64,000 bases of DNA from a bacterium HR37 (GCA_002898375.1 BEIN01000013.1:20126-84125), one strand, 5' to 3'; shown: positions 27,367-37,523, counted from the first letter of the stretch. Numbers and translations: made by a program. The notes: generated by a model not told the origin, from the letters alone.

Positions 27367-29199
27367 ATGAAGGTAGGAGCACACTATCTGGGAGATGGAA
27401 AATGTGAGTTTAGCGTATGGGCTCCCTTTTTAAAAAGGGTAGAGCTAAAAATAGTATCTCCCAAGGAGTTAGTAGTTCCCATGGAAAGGGGAAGTGGTGG
27501 TTACTGGAGAGCCGTGGTCAATGGGGTTTTCCCGGGAGCAATGTATGTTTACAGGCTCGATGGGGATAAGGAAAGACCTGATCCTGCTTCTTTTTACCAA
27601 CCTACCGGGGTGCATGGGCCTTCTCAGGTAGTGGATCACGGATCTTTCTTGTGGGAGGATTGTATCTGGAAAGGGATTGATATTTCTCAGATGGTAATTT
27701 ATGAGCTTCATGTGGGAACGTTTACTCCTGAGGGAACGTTTGAGGCAATTATCCCAAGGCTTGGAGAGCTAAAGGATGTAGGGATCAATGCTATAGAGAT
27801 AATGCCTGTTGCACAGTTCCCGGGGGAGAGGAACTGGGGGTACGATGGTGTGTATTTATTTGCGGTTCAGAATTCTTACGGGGGACCCGAGGGATTAAAG
27901 AGGCTTGTAAACGAAGCCCATAAGCATGAGATGGCCGTTATTCTTGATGTGGTGTACAACCACCTTGGACCGGAGGGAAACTATCTGTGGGACTTTGGTC
28001 CTTATTTTACGGATAAGTACAAAACTCCTTGGGGAAGTGCCATTAACTTTGATGGTGAATACAGTGAAGGGGTAAGGAATTTTTTTATAGAAAATGCTAT
28101 TTACTGGTTTAAGAACTACCATATAGATGCCCTTCGCCTCGATGCTGTACACTCCATATTCGATATGAGTGCAAAACACTTCCTTGAGGAACTTGCAGAA
28201 AGGGTAGAGGAGTTTTCAATTAGGGAGCGGAGAAAATTTTACCTTATAGCTGAGAGTAACCTAAACGATCCAAAGATAATAAGACCCAGAGAGTTGGGTG
28301 GATACGGAATTGATGCCCAGTGGTGTGATGACTTTCACCACTCTGTTCATGTGCTAATTACCGGCGAGAGGGATGGCTATTATGTTGATTTTGGGAAGCT
28401 TGAGCATTTGTCCAAATCCCTGAAAGAAGGGTTTAGTTATTCCTGGCAGTATTCAGAATACCGAAAAAGAAGATATGGGAGCAGCTCGGCGGATAGACCG
28501 GCAAAACAGTTTATTGTTTTTTCTCAAAACCATGATCAGATAGGTAACAGAATGCTTGGAGAGAGGTTGTCAAATCTTGTGCCTTTTGAGGGGCTAAAGC
28601 TTGTAGCTGGTGTTGTTCTCCTCTCTCCTTTTGTTCCGCTTCTTTTCATGGGGGAAGAATATGGTGAGAAAAGTCCTTTTCTGTATTTTATAAGCCACTC
28701 AGATCCTTCTCTCATTGAGGCTGTAAGGAAGGGGAGAAAAGAGGAGTTTAAATCCTTTAACTGGAAGGGAGAGCCTCCTGACCCTTACGGTGTTGAAACC
28801 TTTTTAAAATCAAAGATACGGTGGGAAAAAAGGGTTCAGGGAGAACATGGGGTTTTACTTAATTTCTATAAGACCCTAATAAGTTTGAGAAGAAACCATC
28901 CGGTGCTTTCAAACCTTGATAAGGAAAGCCTAGAAACCTTTGGTTTTGAAAGGGAGCGGGTTTTATTGATAAGGAGATGGAAAGAGGGAGAGTCTTTTTA
29001 TCAGACGTTAATGATATGTAACTTTAACGGATCCGATATAAGGCTGGAGATTCCTTTCCCTGAAGGCAGATGGAAGAAGGTTTTTGATTCTTCTGATACC
29101 ATATGGAACGGACCTGGAAGTATTTCTCCAGATGAGATTGACTCTGGTAAGGATTTCTCTATTAGGGGTTTTAGCTTTGTTCTCTACGAAGGAATATAG
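27367..29199 (+). CDS. treZ: Malto-oligosyltrehalose trehalohydrolase
   Basis: Releases trehalose from the maltooligosyl-trehalose made by TreY. The 610-aa protein has an N-terminal CBM48-like domain (CEFSVWAPFLKRVELKIV) and a GH13_10 barrel. The markers are YELHVGTFTPEGTFEAII, VYNHLGPEGNYLWDFGPYFTDKY, nucleophile D259 (LRLDAVHSIFD) and acid E296 (IAESNLNDPKII). A 52-nt gap after glgB contains no clear promoter. Its partner treY lies two genes downstream, split from it by the GH57 gene. Confidence 0.95.
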   Translation: MKVGAHYLGDGKCEFSVWAPFLKRVELKIVSPKELVVPMERGSGGYWRAVVNGVFPGAMYVYRLDGDKERPDPASFYQPTGVHGPSQVVDHGSFLWEDCIWKGIDISQMVIYELHVGTFTPEGTFEAIIPRLGELKDVGINAIEIMPVAQFPGERNWGYDGVYLFAVQNSYGGPEGLKRLVNEAHKHEMAVILDVVYNHLGPEGNYLWDFGPYFTDKYKTPWGSAINFDGEYSEGVRNFFIENAIYWFKNYHIDALRLDAVHSIFDMSAKHFLEELAERVEEFSIRERRKFYLIAESNLNDPKIIRPRELGGYGIDAQWCDDFHHSVHVLITGERDGYYVDFGKLEHLSKSLKEGFSYSWQYSEYRKRRYGSSSADRPAKQFIVFSQNHDQIGNRMLGERLSNLVPFEGLKLVAGVVLLSPFVPLLFMGEEYGEKSPFLYFISHSDPSLIEAVRKGRKEEFKSFNWKGEPPDPYGVETFLKSKIRWEKRVQGEHGVLLNFYKTLISLRRNHPVLSNLDKESLETFGFERERVLLIRRWKEGESFYQTLMICNFNGSDIRLEIPFPEGRWKKVFDSSDTIWNGPGSISPDEIDSGKDFSIRGFSFVLYEGI

Positions 29200-29229
29200 T
29201 TTGCTTTAGTGCATATTGAGGGTAAAAAA

Positions 29230-31659
29230 ATGGAAAGGCTTATATGTATTCACGGACATTTTTATCAACCTCCAAGGGAAAATCCCTGGCTTGAGGAGAT
29301 AGAACAGCAAGACTCAGCCTATCCCTATCATGACTGGAATGAGCGAATAACAAGCGAGTGTTATGCTGCAAATGCAGCCTCTCGAATTCTTAATCCTGAT
29401 GGAAAGATTGTAGATATAGTCAATAACTACTCAAAGATAAGCTTTAACTTTGGGCCAACGTTACTTGATTGGTTAAAGGAAAAATCACACGAGGTTTATC
29501 AGGCAATCCTGGATGCGGATCGTGAAAGCCAGTTAAGGTTTTCCGGACATGGATCTGCAATAGCTCAAGCCTACAACCATATGATCATGCCACTTGCAAA
29601 TCGTCGTGATAAATACACTCAGGTGGTCTGGGGAATAAGAAACTTCGAACGTCACTTTGGACGCAGTCCTGAGGGAATGTGGCTTCCTGAAACGGCAGTG
29701 GACCTTGAGACCCTCGATATAATGGCAGATTGTGGAATTAAGTTTACCATTCTCTCTCCTTACCAGGCTAGCCGTGTGAGAAAAATAGGGGCACGTGCCT
29801 GGCGTGATGTAAGCGGTGGACGTATAGACCCCACGATGCCCTATGAGCTCAGGTTACCTTCTGGAAGAAGGATAGCAATATTCTTTTACGATGGGCCAAT
29901 TTCACGTGCAGTTGCTTTTGAGGGTTTGCTTGTAAACGGCGAAAACTTTGCACGTCGGCTGCTCAGTGGATTTAGCGATGAAAGGAGTTGGCCTCAGATA
30001 GTTAACATCGCTACAGATGGAGAGACCTACGGACACCACCACAGGTTTGGGGACATGGCTCTTGCTTATGCTATTCACTATATAGAGTCCAATAGACTTG
30101 CAAGATTTACAAACTACGCCGAGTATCTGGAGAAGTATCCTCCTACGTATCAGGTGGAAATATTTGAGAATACTTCGTGGAGTTGTGCTCATGGGGTTGA
30201 GAGATGGAGGAGTAATTGCGGATGCAATTCAGGTGGTCACCCAGGGTGGAACCAAGAGTGGAGGACTCCCCTAAGAGAGGCGCTTGATTGGTTACGTGAT
30301 ACTGTTGCCCCGTTATTCGAAGAAAGAGCAAGCCACTTCCTTAAGGATCCCTGGGCAGCTAGGGATGATTACATACACGTTATTCTTGATCGCTCTCCTG
30401 AGAATGTGGAGCTGTTTCTAAACAGACACTCAATCAGAAGGCTTACAGAGGAAGAAAAGGTTACCGTCCTAAAGCTTCTTGAATTGCAACGCCACACCAT
30501 GCTTATGTATACAAGCTGTGGATGGTTTTTCGATGAACTCTCGGGAATTGAAACAGTTCAGGTGATCCAGTATGCAGGACGGGCAATTCAGCTTGCTGAG
30601 GAGTTGTTTAAAACCCCGATTGAAGAGAATTTCCTGAATTTGCTTGAGAAAGCAAAGAGCAACATCCCTGAACACAGAGATGGCCGACATATATACGAGA
30701 AGTTTGTAAAACCTGCTGTGGTCAGCTGGGAAAAGCTTGCAGCTCACTATGCGGTAACCTCTTTCTTCGAAGAATACCCTGAGACAGCAAGGATCTACTG
30801 TTATGTAGTGGAGCGGGAAAACCATCAGGTTTTTGAAACCGGAAAGGCAAGGCTTCTTGTAGGGAAGGCAAAAATGACCTCACAGATAACTTATGAATCT
30901 GCTCTTATGACCTATGGGGTTTTGCATTTTGGAGACCATAACCTAAACGGTGGGGCAAGGGAGTTTCAGGATGATGACTCTTATAGAAACACCGTTGAAG
31001 AGTTAAGTGGTGCTTTTAGAAATGCCGATTTCCCTGAGGTTATCAGGCTTCTTGACAAACACTTTGGCGAATCCACCTACTCTTTAAGAACCCTGTTTAG
31101 GGATGAACAGAGAAAGATTTTAAATACTCTCCTGGAATCCACACTCTCTGAGGTTGAAGCCATATACAGGCAGATATATGAGAGAAATGCTCCTATGATG
31201 CGTTTCATTACCAGTCTGGGTATCCCTACACCTAAGGCTTTTTATGCAGCTGCGGAGTTTGTGGTAAACAGCAATTTGCGTCATGCTTTTGAAGATGATG
31301 GGATAGATATTGAGAGAATAAGGGCTCTGCTTGAAGAGGCAAAACTTGAGGGGATAACACTTGATGCAACTACCCTTGAGTATACTTTAAGAAAAAGTAT
31401 AGAAAGAATGGCTGAGAGGCTTTTTTCAAACCCCATGGATATATCCCTTATAAAAAGACTTGAAGGTATAATCGAGATAACCCATTCTCTGCCGTTTATG
31501 GTAAATCTTTGGAAGCCCCAAAACATATACTATGAGATTTTACAAACAACTTATCCAGAGGTTAAGAAAAAAGCTGATCAGGGTGATGAGAATGCAATGA
31601 GCTGGGTTGAGTGCTTTACCTCTCTTGGAGATAAACTCTATATATGGGTTCCTAGATGA
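29230..31659 (+). CDS. Glycoside hydrolase family 57 protein with DUF3536 domain
   Basis: The ATG at 29230 is chosen over an upstream GTG because GAGGGT lies 7 nt before it and homologues begin with MxRxICIHGHFYQPPRENPW. The protein of about 809 aa has a GH57 catalytic barrel with nucleophile Glu in GMWLPETAVD (near residue 150) and the acid Asp in NIATDGETYGHHHRFGDMAL. The C-terminal half (about 330 onward, FENTSWSCAHGVERWRSNC) is the DUF3536 region. GH57 enzymes cleave or transfer alpha-glucans and several come from thermophiles. Its exact activity is unsettled; placement between treZ and treY suggests glucan trimming or branching. Confidence 0.9.
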   Translation: MERLICIHGHFYQPPRENPWLEEIEQQDSAYPYHDWNERITSECYAANAASRILNPDGKIVDIVNNYSKISFNFGPTLLDWLKEKSHEVYQAILDADRESQLRFSGHGSAIAQAYNHMIMPLANRRDKYTQVVWGIRNFERHFGRSPEGMWLPETAVDLETLDIMADCGIKFTILSPYQASRVRKIGARAWRDVSGGRIDPTMPYELRLPSGRRIAIFFYDGPISRAVAFEGLLVNGENFARRLLSGFSDERSWPQIVNIATDGETYGHHHRFGDMALAYAIHYIESNRLARFTNYAEYLEKYPPTYQVEIFENTSWSCAHGVERWRSNCGCNSGGHPGWNQEWRTPLREALDWLRDTVAPLFEERASHFLKDPWAARDDYIHVILDRSPENVELFLNRHSIRRLTEEEKVTVLKLLELQRHTMLMYTSCGWFFDELSGIETVQVIQYAGRAIQLAEELFKTPIEENFLNLLEKAKSNIPEHRDGRHIYEKFVKPAVVSWEKLAAHYAVTSFFEEYPETARIYCYVVERENHQVFETGKARLLVGKAKMTSQITYESALMTYGVLHFGDHNLNGGAREFQDDDSYRNTVEELSGAFRNADFPEVIRLLDKHFGESTYSLRTLFRDEQRKILNTLLESTLSEVEAIYRQIYERNAPMMRFITSLGIPTPKAFYAAAEFVVNSNLRHAFEDDGIDIERIRALLEEAKLEGITLDATTLEYTLRKSIERMAERLFSNPMDISLIKRLEGIIEITHSLPFMVNLWKPQNIYYEILQTTYPEVKKKADQGDENAMSWVECFTSLGDKLYIWVPR

Positions 31660-34472
31660 GCTCGATAAAGATTCCTGTGGCAACTTACCGTCTTCAGTTT
31701 TCTCCGCATTTTGGCTTTAAAGAGGCTATTGAGGTAATAAGATATCTGCATGAGCTTGGAATTTCCTCTATTTATGCCTCTCCTATCTTTAAAGCAAGAA
31801 AGGGAAGTTTACATGGTTATGATGTTGTTGATCAAAATAAGCTTAACACGGAACTTGGGTCCCAAGAGGATTTTGAGAGGTTAATTGGTGAGATTAAAAG
31901 CAGAAAGATGAACTGGATTCAGGATATAGTTCCAAATCATATGGCATACGACAGTCAGAACAGGATGCTTATGGATGTCCTTGAGAACGGATCGAGTTCT
32001 GAGTACTTCCATTTTTTTGATATTGAATGGAATCATCCATACGAGAGCCTCAGGGGAAAATTGCTTGCCCCGTTCTTGGGAAAACTTTACGGAGATGCAC
32101 TGGAAAGCGGTGAGATTGTGCTTAAGTATGAGGAGGATGGTTTTACGATTAACTACTATGATATCAGGCTTCCACTCAAAATAGAGTCCTATGTGAATAT
32201 TCTTACTTACAGATTAAACATACTTAAAAACAGGCTGGGAGATGAAAACCCTGACTTTATAAATCTACTGGGAATCCTCTATTCGCTTAAAAACCTGCCT
32301 GTTCTGGGTGCAAACAGCGGGGAGAGGTATGATCAGATAAGGTTTATTAAAAAGATCCTCTGGGAGCTATATACCAGGAACACAGAGATTAAGAGGTTCT
32401 TGGATGAAAACGTTAGGATCTTTAACGGAGAAAAAGGAAAACCTGCAAGCTTTAATATGCTTCACGATTTGCTATCGGAACAGAACTTTAGATTGTGTTT
32501 TTGGAAAGTTGCAACTGAAGAGATAAATTACAGAAGGTTCTTTAACATAAACGAGCTTATATCTCTGCGGATGGAAGATGAAAGCGTTTTTAACTATACC
32601 CATTCCTTGGTTCTTAGGTTAGTTAAACAGGGGGTATTCTCCGGCCTCAGGATAGACCACATTGATGGGTTATACGATCCCACAGGGTACCTAAATAGGT
32701 TGAGGAAAAAAGCAGAGAGTGCTTACATAGTGGTAGAAAAGATACTTGACCTTAAAGAAGAGCTACCCTGTTTCTGGCCTGTTCAGGGAACTACAGGTTA
32801 CGATTTCCTAAACTATGTTAATGGGCTTTTCTGCATGACAGTAAATGAGCGGGTATTTAGCAAGATATACTCTGGTTTTACGGGGTTGAAAACCCCTTAC
32901 TGGGATCTTGTAGCTGATAAGAAAAGGCTCATAATAGGAAAACACATGGCTGGAGATATAGACAACCTTGCGCACCTTATGAAAAGGATCTCAAGCAGGC
33001 ATAGATACGGAAGTGACATAACCCTCTATGGTCTCAGAAGGGCTCTTGTGGAGGTTATGGCACTTTTCCCCGTATATAGAACATACATTGATCATGATCT
33101 CTTTAATGAGAGGGATAGGTTTTACATAAAAGAGGCAGTGGAGAGAGCAAAGAGAACCAATCCGGGATTGGTTAACGAACTTGAGTTCATAGAGCAGTTC
33201 CTTTTGCTAAGGTTTGGTGAGTATGTAAGCGAAGAGGAAAGGAAAGAGTGTATAGACTTTATTATGAGATTTCAGCAGTTTACGGGACCACTTATGGCAA
33301 AGGGGTTTGAAGATACTACCCTTTATGTATACAATAGGCTTATCTCGTTAAATGAGGTAGGGGGAAGTCCGGATAAGTTTGGAATATCACTTGAGGAGTT
33401 TCACGAGTTTAACCGAAGAAGGCTAAAAGACTGGCCTCACTCTCTAAATACCACTTCAACCCACGATACAAAGAGGGGAGAGGACATCAGGGCAAGGATA
33501 AACGTTATTTCTGAGATACCGGGGGAGTGGAGGGAGAGAATAAAAAGATGGAACAAGCTTAATTCACGTAAGAAGCGGTCCATAGGGGGAAAGAGTGTTC
33601 CGGATTTAAATGATGAGTATTTCCTCTATCAGACCCTTATAGGTGCTTTTCCATTTAAGGATGAGGAGTACAGTGAGTTTGTAGAGAGGATAAAGAACTA
33701 CATGATAAAGGCTATAAGGGAGGCGAAGGTTCACACGGCATGGCTAAAACCTGACAATGAATACGAAGAGGCTTTTTTGTCTTTTATACAAGAGATATTG
33801 GATCCGGGAGAAAACAACCGGTTCTTAAAGGACTTTATACCTTTTCAAAAAAGAATTGCTCATTACGGGATCTTTAATTCCCTTTCCCAGACGTTAATTA
33901 AGCTTACTTCCCCCGGGGTGCCTGATTTTTATCAGGGAACTGAGCTTTGGGATTTAAATCTTGTGGATCCTGACAATCGCCGTCCTGTTGATTTTAAAAT
34001 AAGGCAGAGATTTCTTGCAGAGATAAAAGTTAGGGAAAAGGAGAACTTGGGTGGCTTGATAGAGGAGCTAATTGAGACAAGAGAGGATGGGCGGATAAAG
34101 CTCTTTTTAATATACAGGGTTCTTAGGCTTCGAAATGCAAGGAGGTATCTTTTTGAGAGTGGAGATTACTTGCCACTAGATATTACTGGTAGATACAGGG
34201 ATAACATAATAACATTTGCAAGAAGGAAAAGGGAAGACTGGGCAATTGTGGTTGCTCCTAGATTTCTCACATCGGTTGTGAAAGAGAACGAGTATCCACT
34301 TGGCAGGGACGTATGGCTGGATACCTCTATATGTGTTCCTAAAGAGGCACCTTTGCTCTGGAAGGATGTGTTTTCTGACAGGATGGTGGAATTTAGAGGT
34401 AGAGTTTTTGTGGGAGATATCTTAAGGTTTTTCCCAGTGGGGTTAATCGTTGGGAAGAAAAACAACAAATAG
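31656..34472 (+). CDS. treY: Maltooligosyl trehalose synthase
   Basis: Isomerises the reducing-end glucose of malto-oligosaccharides into a trehalose unit. The 938-aa protein is a GH13_26 enzyme. Hallmarks are YRLQFSPHFGFKEAIEVIRYLHELGIS, WIQDIVPNHMAYD, nucleophile D334 (GLRIDHIDGLYDPTGYL) and acid E361 (YIVVEKILDLKEELP). The expected TTGYDFLNYVNGLF segment and late STHDTKRGEDIRARI and SPGVPDFYQGTELWD are also present. It overlaps the GH57 gene by 4 nt and is followed by malQ after 15 nt. The gap between D334 and E361 is shorter than in the branching enzyme, as usual for TreY. Confidence 0.96.
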   Translation: MSSIKIPVATYRLQFSPHFGFKEAIEVIRYLHELGISSIYASPIFKARKGSLHGYDVVDQNKLNTELGSQEDFERLIGEIKSRKMNWIQDIVPNHMAYDSQNRMLMDVLENGSSSEYFHFFDIEWNHPYESLRGKLLAPFLGKLYGDALESGEIVLKYEEDGFTINYYDIRLPLKIESYVNILTYRLNILKNRLGDENPDFINLLGILYSLKNLPVLGANSGERYDQIRFIKKILWELYTRNTEIKRFLDENVRIFNGEKGKPASFNMLHDLLSEQNFRLCFWKVATEEINYRRFFNINELISLRMEDESVFNYTHSLVLRLVKQGVFSGLRIDHIDGLYDPTGYLNRLRKKAESAYIVVEKILDLKEELPCFWPVQGTTGYDFLNYVNGLFCMTVNERVFSKIYSGFTGLKTPYWDLVADKKRLIIGKHMAGDIDNLAHLMKRISSRHRYGSDITLYGLRRALVEVMALFPVYRTYIDHDLFNERDRFYIKEAVERAKRTNPGLVNELEFIEQFLLLRFGEYVSEEERKECIDFIMRFQQFTGPLMAKGFEDTTLYVYNRLISLNEVGGSPDKFGISLEEFHEFNRRRLKDWPHSLNTTSTHDTKRGEDIRARINVISEIPGEWRERIKRWNKLNSRKKRSIGGKSVPDLNDEYFLYQTLIGAFPFKDEEYSEFVERIKNYMIKAIREAKVHTAWLKPDNEYEEAFLSFIQEILDPGENNRFLKDFIPFQKRIAHYGIFNSLSQTLIKLTSPGVPDFYQGTELWDLNLVDPDNRRPVDFKIRQRFLAEIKVREKENLGGLIEELIETREDGRIKLFLIYRVLRLRNARRYLFESGDYLPLDITGRYRDNIITFARRKREDWAIVVAPRFLTSVVKENEYPLGRDVWLDTSICVPKEAPLLWKDVFSDRMVEFRGRVFVGDILRFFPVGLIVGKKNNK

Positions 34473-34487
34473 AGAAGGACTTTTATT

Positions 34488-35978
34488 ATGAACAAAAGAG
34501 GAAGTGGGGTGTTGCTGCACATAACGTCTCTTCCCTCCCAATACGGTATAGGTGATTTGGGCCCAAAGGCTTTTGAGTTTCTGGATTTCCTCCACCGTAC
34601 CAAGCAGAGTTTCTGGCAAATACTACCTTTAAATCCAACAACTCCTGTTTTTGGAAATTCTCCTTACAGTAGTCCTTCAGCCTTTGCAGGTAACCCTCTC
34701 CTTATAAGTCCAGAGTTGTTGATAGAGGAAGGGATGCTTTCCAGATCCGGTATCTCTCGAAGAGAGTTTCCTTCTGATCGTGTAGATTATGGGGCTGTGG
34801 CTAATTACAAGCGTTTGCTATTTAGTGTAGCTTACGAAAACTTTAAAAATCGTGGTGATAATAGTGAGTTCCAGAGGTTTTGCTCTGAAAACTCTTACTG
34901 GCTTGAAGATTATGCACTTTTCGTTGTGTTAAAGGAACGCTTTAAAGATGTATGGAGTAACTGGCCGGATGAAATCAAAAATAGAAATCCCAAGAAGCTG
35001 GAAGAGATAAGAAAGGAATCAAAAGAAAGGGTTGAGTTTGAAAAGTTTCTTCAGTACCTGTTCTTCAAGCAGTGGTTTTCATTTAAGGACAGATGCAACA
35101 GTAAGGGGGTTCGTATAATAGGAGATGTCCCGATATATGTTAGCTTTGATAGTGTGGATGTATGGGCAAATCCGAATATTTTTAAATTAGACGAAGATAA
35201 ACGCCCTACCTTCGTTGCTGGTGTTCCTCCTGACTACTTCAGTGAAACCGGTCAACTCTGGGGAAACCCGGTATACAGATGGGACGTCCTTAGGGAAAGT
35301 GGATTTTCATGGTGGATAAAGCGAATGGAACATAACTTTAAGATGTTTGATATAGTGAGACTTGACCATTTCAGAGGATTCGTTGCTTACTGGGAAGTTC
35401 CGGCAGGCGAGAAAACAGCTATTAACGGAAAGTGGGTTGAGGTTCCGGCTGAGGATTTCTTTAATACCCTACGTGGACACTTTCCTAATCTCCCGATTAT
35501 TGCCGAGGATCTAGGATATATAACTTCCGATGTTAGGGAGGTTATGGATCGTTTTGGGTTTCCCGGAATGAAGCTTCTTATATTTGCATTTGGAGATGAT
35601 TTTCCAAGGAGCATTTATCTTCCTCACAACTATGAGAGGAACTGTGTGGTTTATACAGGCACCCACGACAACAATACAGTAAGGGGATGGTGGAAAAACG
35701 AAAGCGATGTGGAGCAGAGAAGGAGGTTTTGCAGGTACATAGGGAAAAGGGTAAAAGAGAGTGAAGTGCATTGGGAATTCATAAGGCTTGCCATGATGTC
35801 AGTTGCCGATTTTTCCATAATTCCCATGCAGGATATACTTGGGTTAGGAGAGGAGGCCAGGATGAACCTTCCTGCAACCTCTAAGGGCAACTGGGAGTGG
35901 CGTCTTAGAGAAGGGCAGATAACCCTTCCTGTGGAAGAGAGATTGAGAGAGCTTACAGAAACTTACCAAAGAGACTAA
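34488..35978 (+). CDS. malQ: 4-alpha-glucanotransferase (amylomaltase)
   Basis: Disproportionates malto-oligosaccharides and supplies chains for GlgB and TreY. The 496-aa GH77 protein starts with RGSGVLLHITSLPSQYGIGDLG. The catalytic residues D293 (IVRLDHFRGF) and E340 (IIAEDLGYI) fall at the same numbers as in Thermus amylomaltase as I remember it, and YTGTHDNNTVRGWW provides the third Asp. It closes the seven-gene glucan/trehalose cluster; a DUF389 gene follows 13 nt later and may be read through. Confidence 0.97.
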   Translation: MNKRGSGVLLHITSLPSQYGIGDLGPKAFEFLDFLHRTKQSFWQILPLNPTTPVFGNSPYSSPSAFAGNPLLISPELLIEEGMLSRSGISRREFPSDRVDYGAVANYKRLLFSVAYENFKNRGDNSEFQRFCSENSYWLEDYALFVVLKERFKDVWSNWPDEIKNRNPKKLEEIRKESKERVEFEKFLQYLFFKQWFSFKDRCNSKGVRIIGDVPIYVSFDSVDVWANPNIFKLDEDKRPTFVAGVPPDYFSETGQLWGNPVYRWDVLRESGFSWWIKRMEHNFKMFDIVRLDHFRGFVAYWEVPAGEKTAINGKWVEVPAEDFFNTLRGHFPNLPIIAEDLGYITSDVREVMDRFGFPGMKLLIFAFGDDFPRSIYLPHNYERNCVVYTGTHDNNTVRGWWKNESDVEQRRRFCRYIGKRVKESEVHWEFIRLAMMSVADFSIIPMQDILGLGEEARMNLPATSKGNWEWRLREGQITLPVEERLRELTETYQRD

Positions 35979-35991
35979 CCAGAGGGTTTTT

Positions 35992-37011
35992 ATGGCTCTT
36001 AGATTAATAGAGATGTTTGTGCCTTCTAGTGAAAACCCTGATTCTATAAGAGAGTTATTAAAAGATTATCCTATCCTTGGTATATGGCATCAAAGCCTTT
36101 CTGAGGATTCGGTACTCGTTAAGATGCTGCTTGAAGCTGAGCAAACAGAGGATGTGTTAGACTTCCTTGAGCAGAGGTTTTCTGGTCTTAAGGGATTTAG
36201 AATAGTTCTTCTTCCTGTAGAGGCCTCCCTTCCTCGTCCTGAAGAACAGAAGAAAGAGGAAAGCAGTTTGCTTGAAAAGCCTATTTCTGAGAAAGAACAG
36301 GAAACAAAGGGAACGAGAATAAGCCGTGAAGAGCTTTATACTGATATAGTAGAGACCACAAAGCTCTCAAGCATATACGTTGTGCTTGTCATCCTTTCTT
36401 CTACTGTAGCGGCTGTTGGTATACTTAGAAACAATGTTGCTGTTATAATAGGTGCTATGGTTATAGCACCTCTTTTGGGCCCCAATATAGCTCTATCTTT
36501 TGCTACAACGCTTGGTGATATGGATCTTGTACGAAAGGCCCTTAAGACCAATCTTGCCGGTCTTTTTATCGCTCTTGTTTTCTCTGTTTCTATAGGATTT
36601 ATCTTTAAAATAGACCCATCAATCCCAGAACTTGCATCAAGAACACAGGTTGGTCTTGGGGATGTGGTTCTTGCGCTTGCCTCTGGAAGCGCAGGAGTGC
36701 TTTCTTTTACAACTGGGGTAGCCGGTGCGATAATAGGGGTTATGGTAGCGGTTGCTCTTCTTCCCCCTCTGGTTTCTTTTGGAATGTTACTTGGTTCGAA
36801 GCAATGGGAACCGGCATTTGGGGCTATGACATTACTTCTGGTAAACGTAATATGTGTAAATCTTGCAGGTGTTTTGACGTTTTTGATTCAGGGAATTAGG
36901 CCAAAGACTTGGTGGGAAGAGGACAGGGCAAAAAAGGCAACACGTAATGCAATTGCTTTGTGGACTTTTTTGCTACTTATACTTCTGGCCGTAATCTATT
37001 TTTCAATATAA
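35992..37011 (+). CDS. DUF389 (TIGR00341-like) integral membrane protein
   Basis: A 339-aa protein with a soluble N-terminal part (about 1-110, RLIEMFVPSSENPDSIRELLKDY, then a charged linker) and six or so helices. The conserved first-helix region reads YVVLVILSSTVAAVGILRNN followed by VAVIIGAMVIAPLLGPNIALSFA, characteristic of DUF389. The later GVAGAIIGVMVAVALLPPLVSFGMLLG is the second half of the repeat. The role is unknown; transport has been guessed for the family. Its closeness to malQ (13 nt) may be incidental. Confidence 0.85.
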   Translation: MALRLIEMFVPSSENPDSIRELLKDYPILGIWHQSLSEDSVLVKMLLEAEQTEDVLDFLEQRFSGLKGFRIVLLPVEASLPRPEEQKKEESSLLEKPISEKEQETKGTRISREELYTDIVETTKLSSIYVVLVILSSTVAAVGILRNNVAVIIGAMVIAPLLGPNIALSFATTLGDMDLVRKALKTNLAGLFIALVFSVSIGFIFKIDPSIPELASRTQVGLGDVVLALASGSAGVLSFTTGVAGAIIGVMVAVALLPPLVSFGMLLGSKQWEPAFGAMTLLLVNVICVNLAGVLTFLIQGIRPKTWWEEDRAKKATRNAIALWTFLLLILLAVIYFSI

Positions 37012-37143
37012 CACAAGGAAACTAGACATGGTTCTCTTTTGGTTGTAGAATATAGGAACAATCCCAAAGGTGGTCTGGGGCTGCTCAATTTAGCAGACAC
37101 ATTACCTGTGGGAATCTAATTTATATTTTAAGGAGTGTGTGTA

Positions 37144-37407
37144 ATGCACGGAAGTAAACTTTATGTTGGAAATCTTAGTTACTCTGTAACCAAGGATCAG
37201 TTAAGAGAGCTTTTCTCAAACTATGGAACCGTTGCAGAGGTTAAGATAATTGAGGGAAAGGGATTTGGTTTCGTTGAGATGTCAAGCCAGGCTGAGGCTG
37301 AAAAGGCAAAGGAAGTGCTAAATGGGGCTGATTTTAAGGGACGAACCCTAAGGGTTGATGAGGCCAGAACTGCAAGAAGCAAGGATAGAAGAGGTTATAG
37401 AAGGTAG
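37144..37407 (+). CDS. RNA-binding protein with one RRM domain
   Basis: The ATG at 37144 is preferred because AGGAG ends 8 nt upstream; an in-frame GTG lies inside that site. The 87-aa protein is a single RRM with RNP2 LYVGNL near the start and RNP1 KGFGFVEM (residues about 41-48). Compared with the (K/R)GFGFV(E/F/Y) consensus the aromatic residues for RNA stacking are kept. The short basic tail RSKDRRGYRR resembles bacterial cold-inducible RRM proteins. It is followed by a hairpin terminator and then a DEAD-box helicase gene, and the two may act together in RNA remodelling. Confidence 0.93.
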   Translation: MHGSKLYVGNLSYSVTKDQLRELFSNYGTVAEVKIIEGKGFGFVEMSSQAEAEKAKEVLNGADFKGRTLRVDEARTARSKDRRGYRR

Positions 37408-37422
37408 CTTGGGAAGATATTA

Positions 37423-37460
37423 TAGGTAGAACATATCTATATCTTCTACCTACATTTTTG
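37423..37460 (+). terminator. Hairpin terminator after the RRM gene
   Basis: TAGGTAGAA (37423-37431) pairs perfectly with TTCTACCTA (37444-37452), a 9-bp stem with a 12-nt loop, followed by CATTTTTG. The stem is A+T-rich, so strength is moderate. Confidence 0.6.
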
Positions 37461-37491
37461 TTCTAAACTATGAAAAACAGCTTGAGTTAAA

Positions 37492-37523
37492 AGCAGGTAG
37501 GTAAGTCTTTTACTTTACCTGCT
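37492..37523 (+). promoter_or_regulatory. Structured leader hairpin upstream of the DEAD-box helicase gene
   Basis: AGCAGGTA (37492-37499) pairs with TACCTGCT (37516-37523); inside it AAGT pairs with ACTT around a CTTTT loop. No T-run follows, so this is more like a 5 prime UTR structure than a terminator. It lies about 45 nt before the helicase start and could be involved in its regulation; the role is inferred only from position. Confidence 0.35.
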
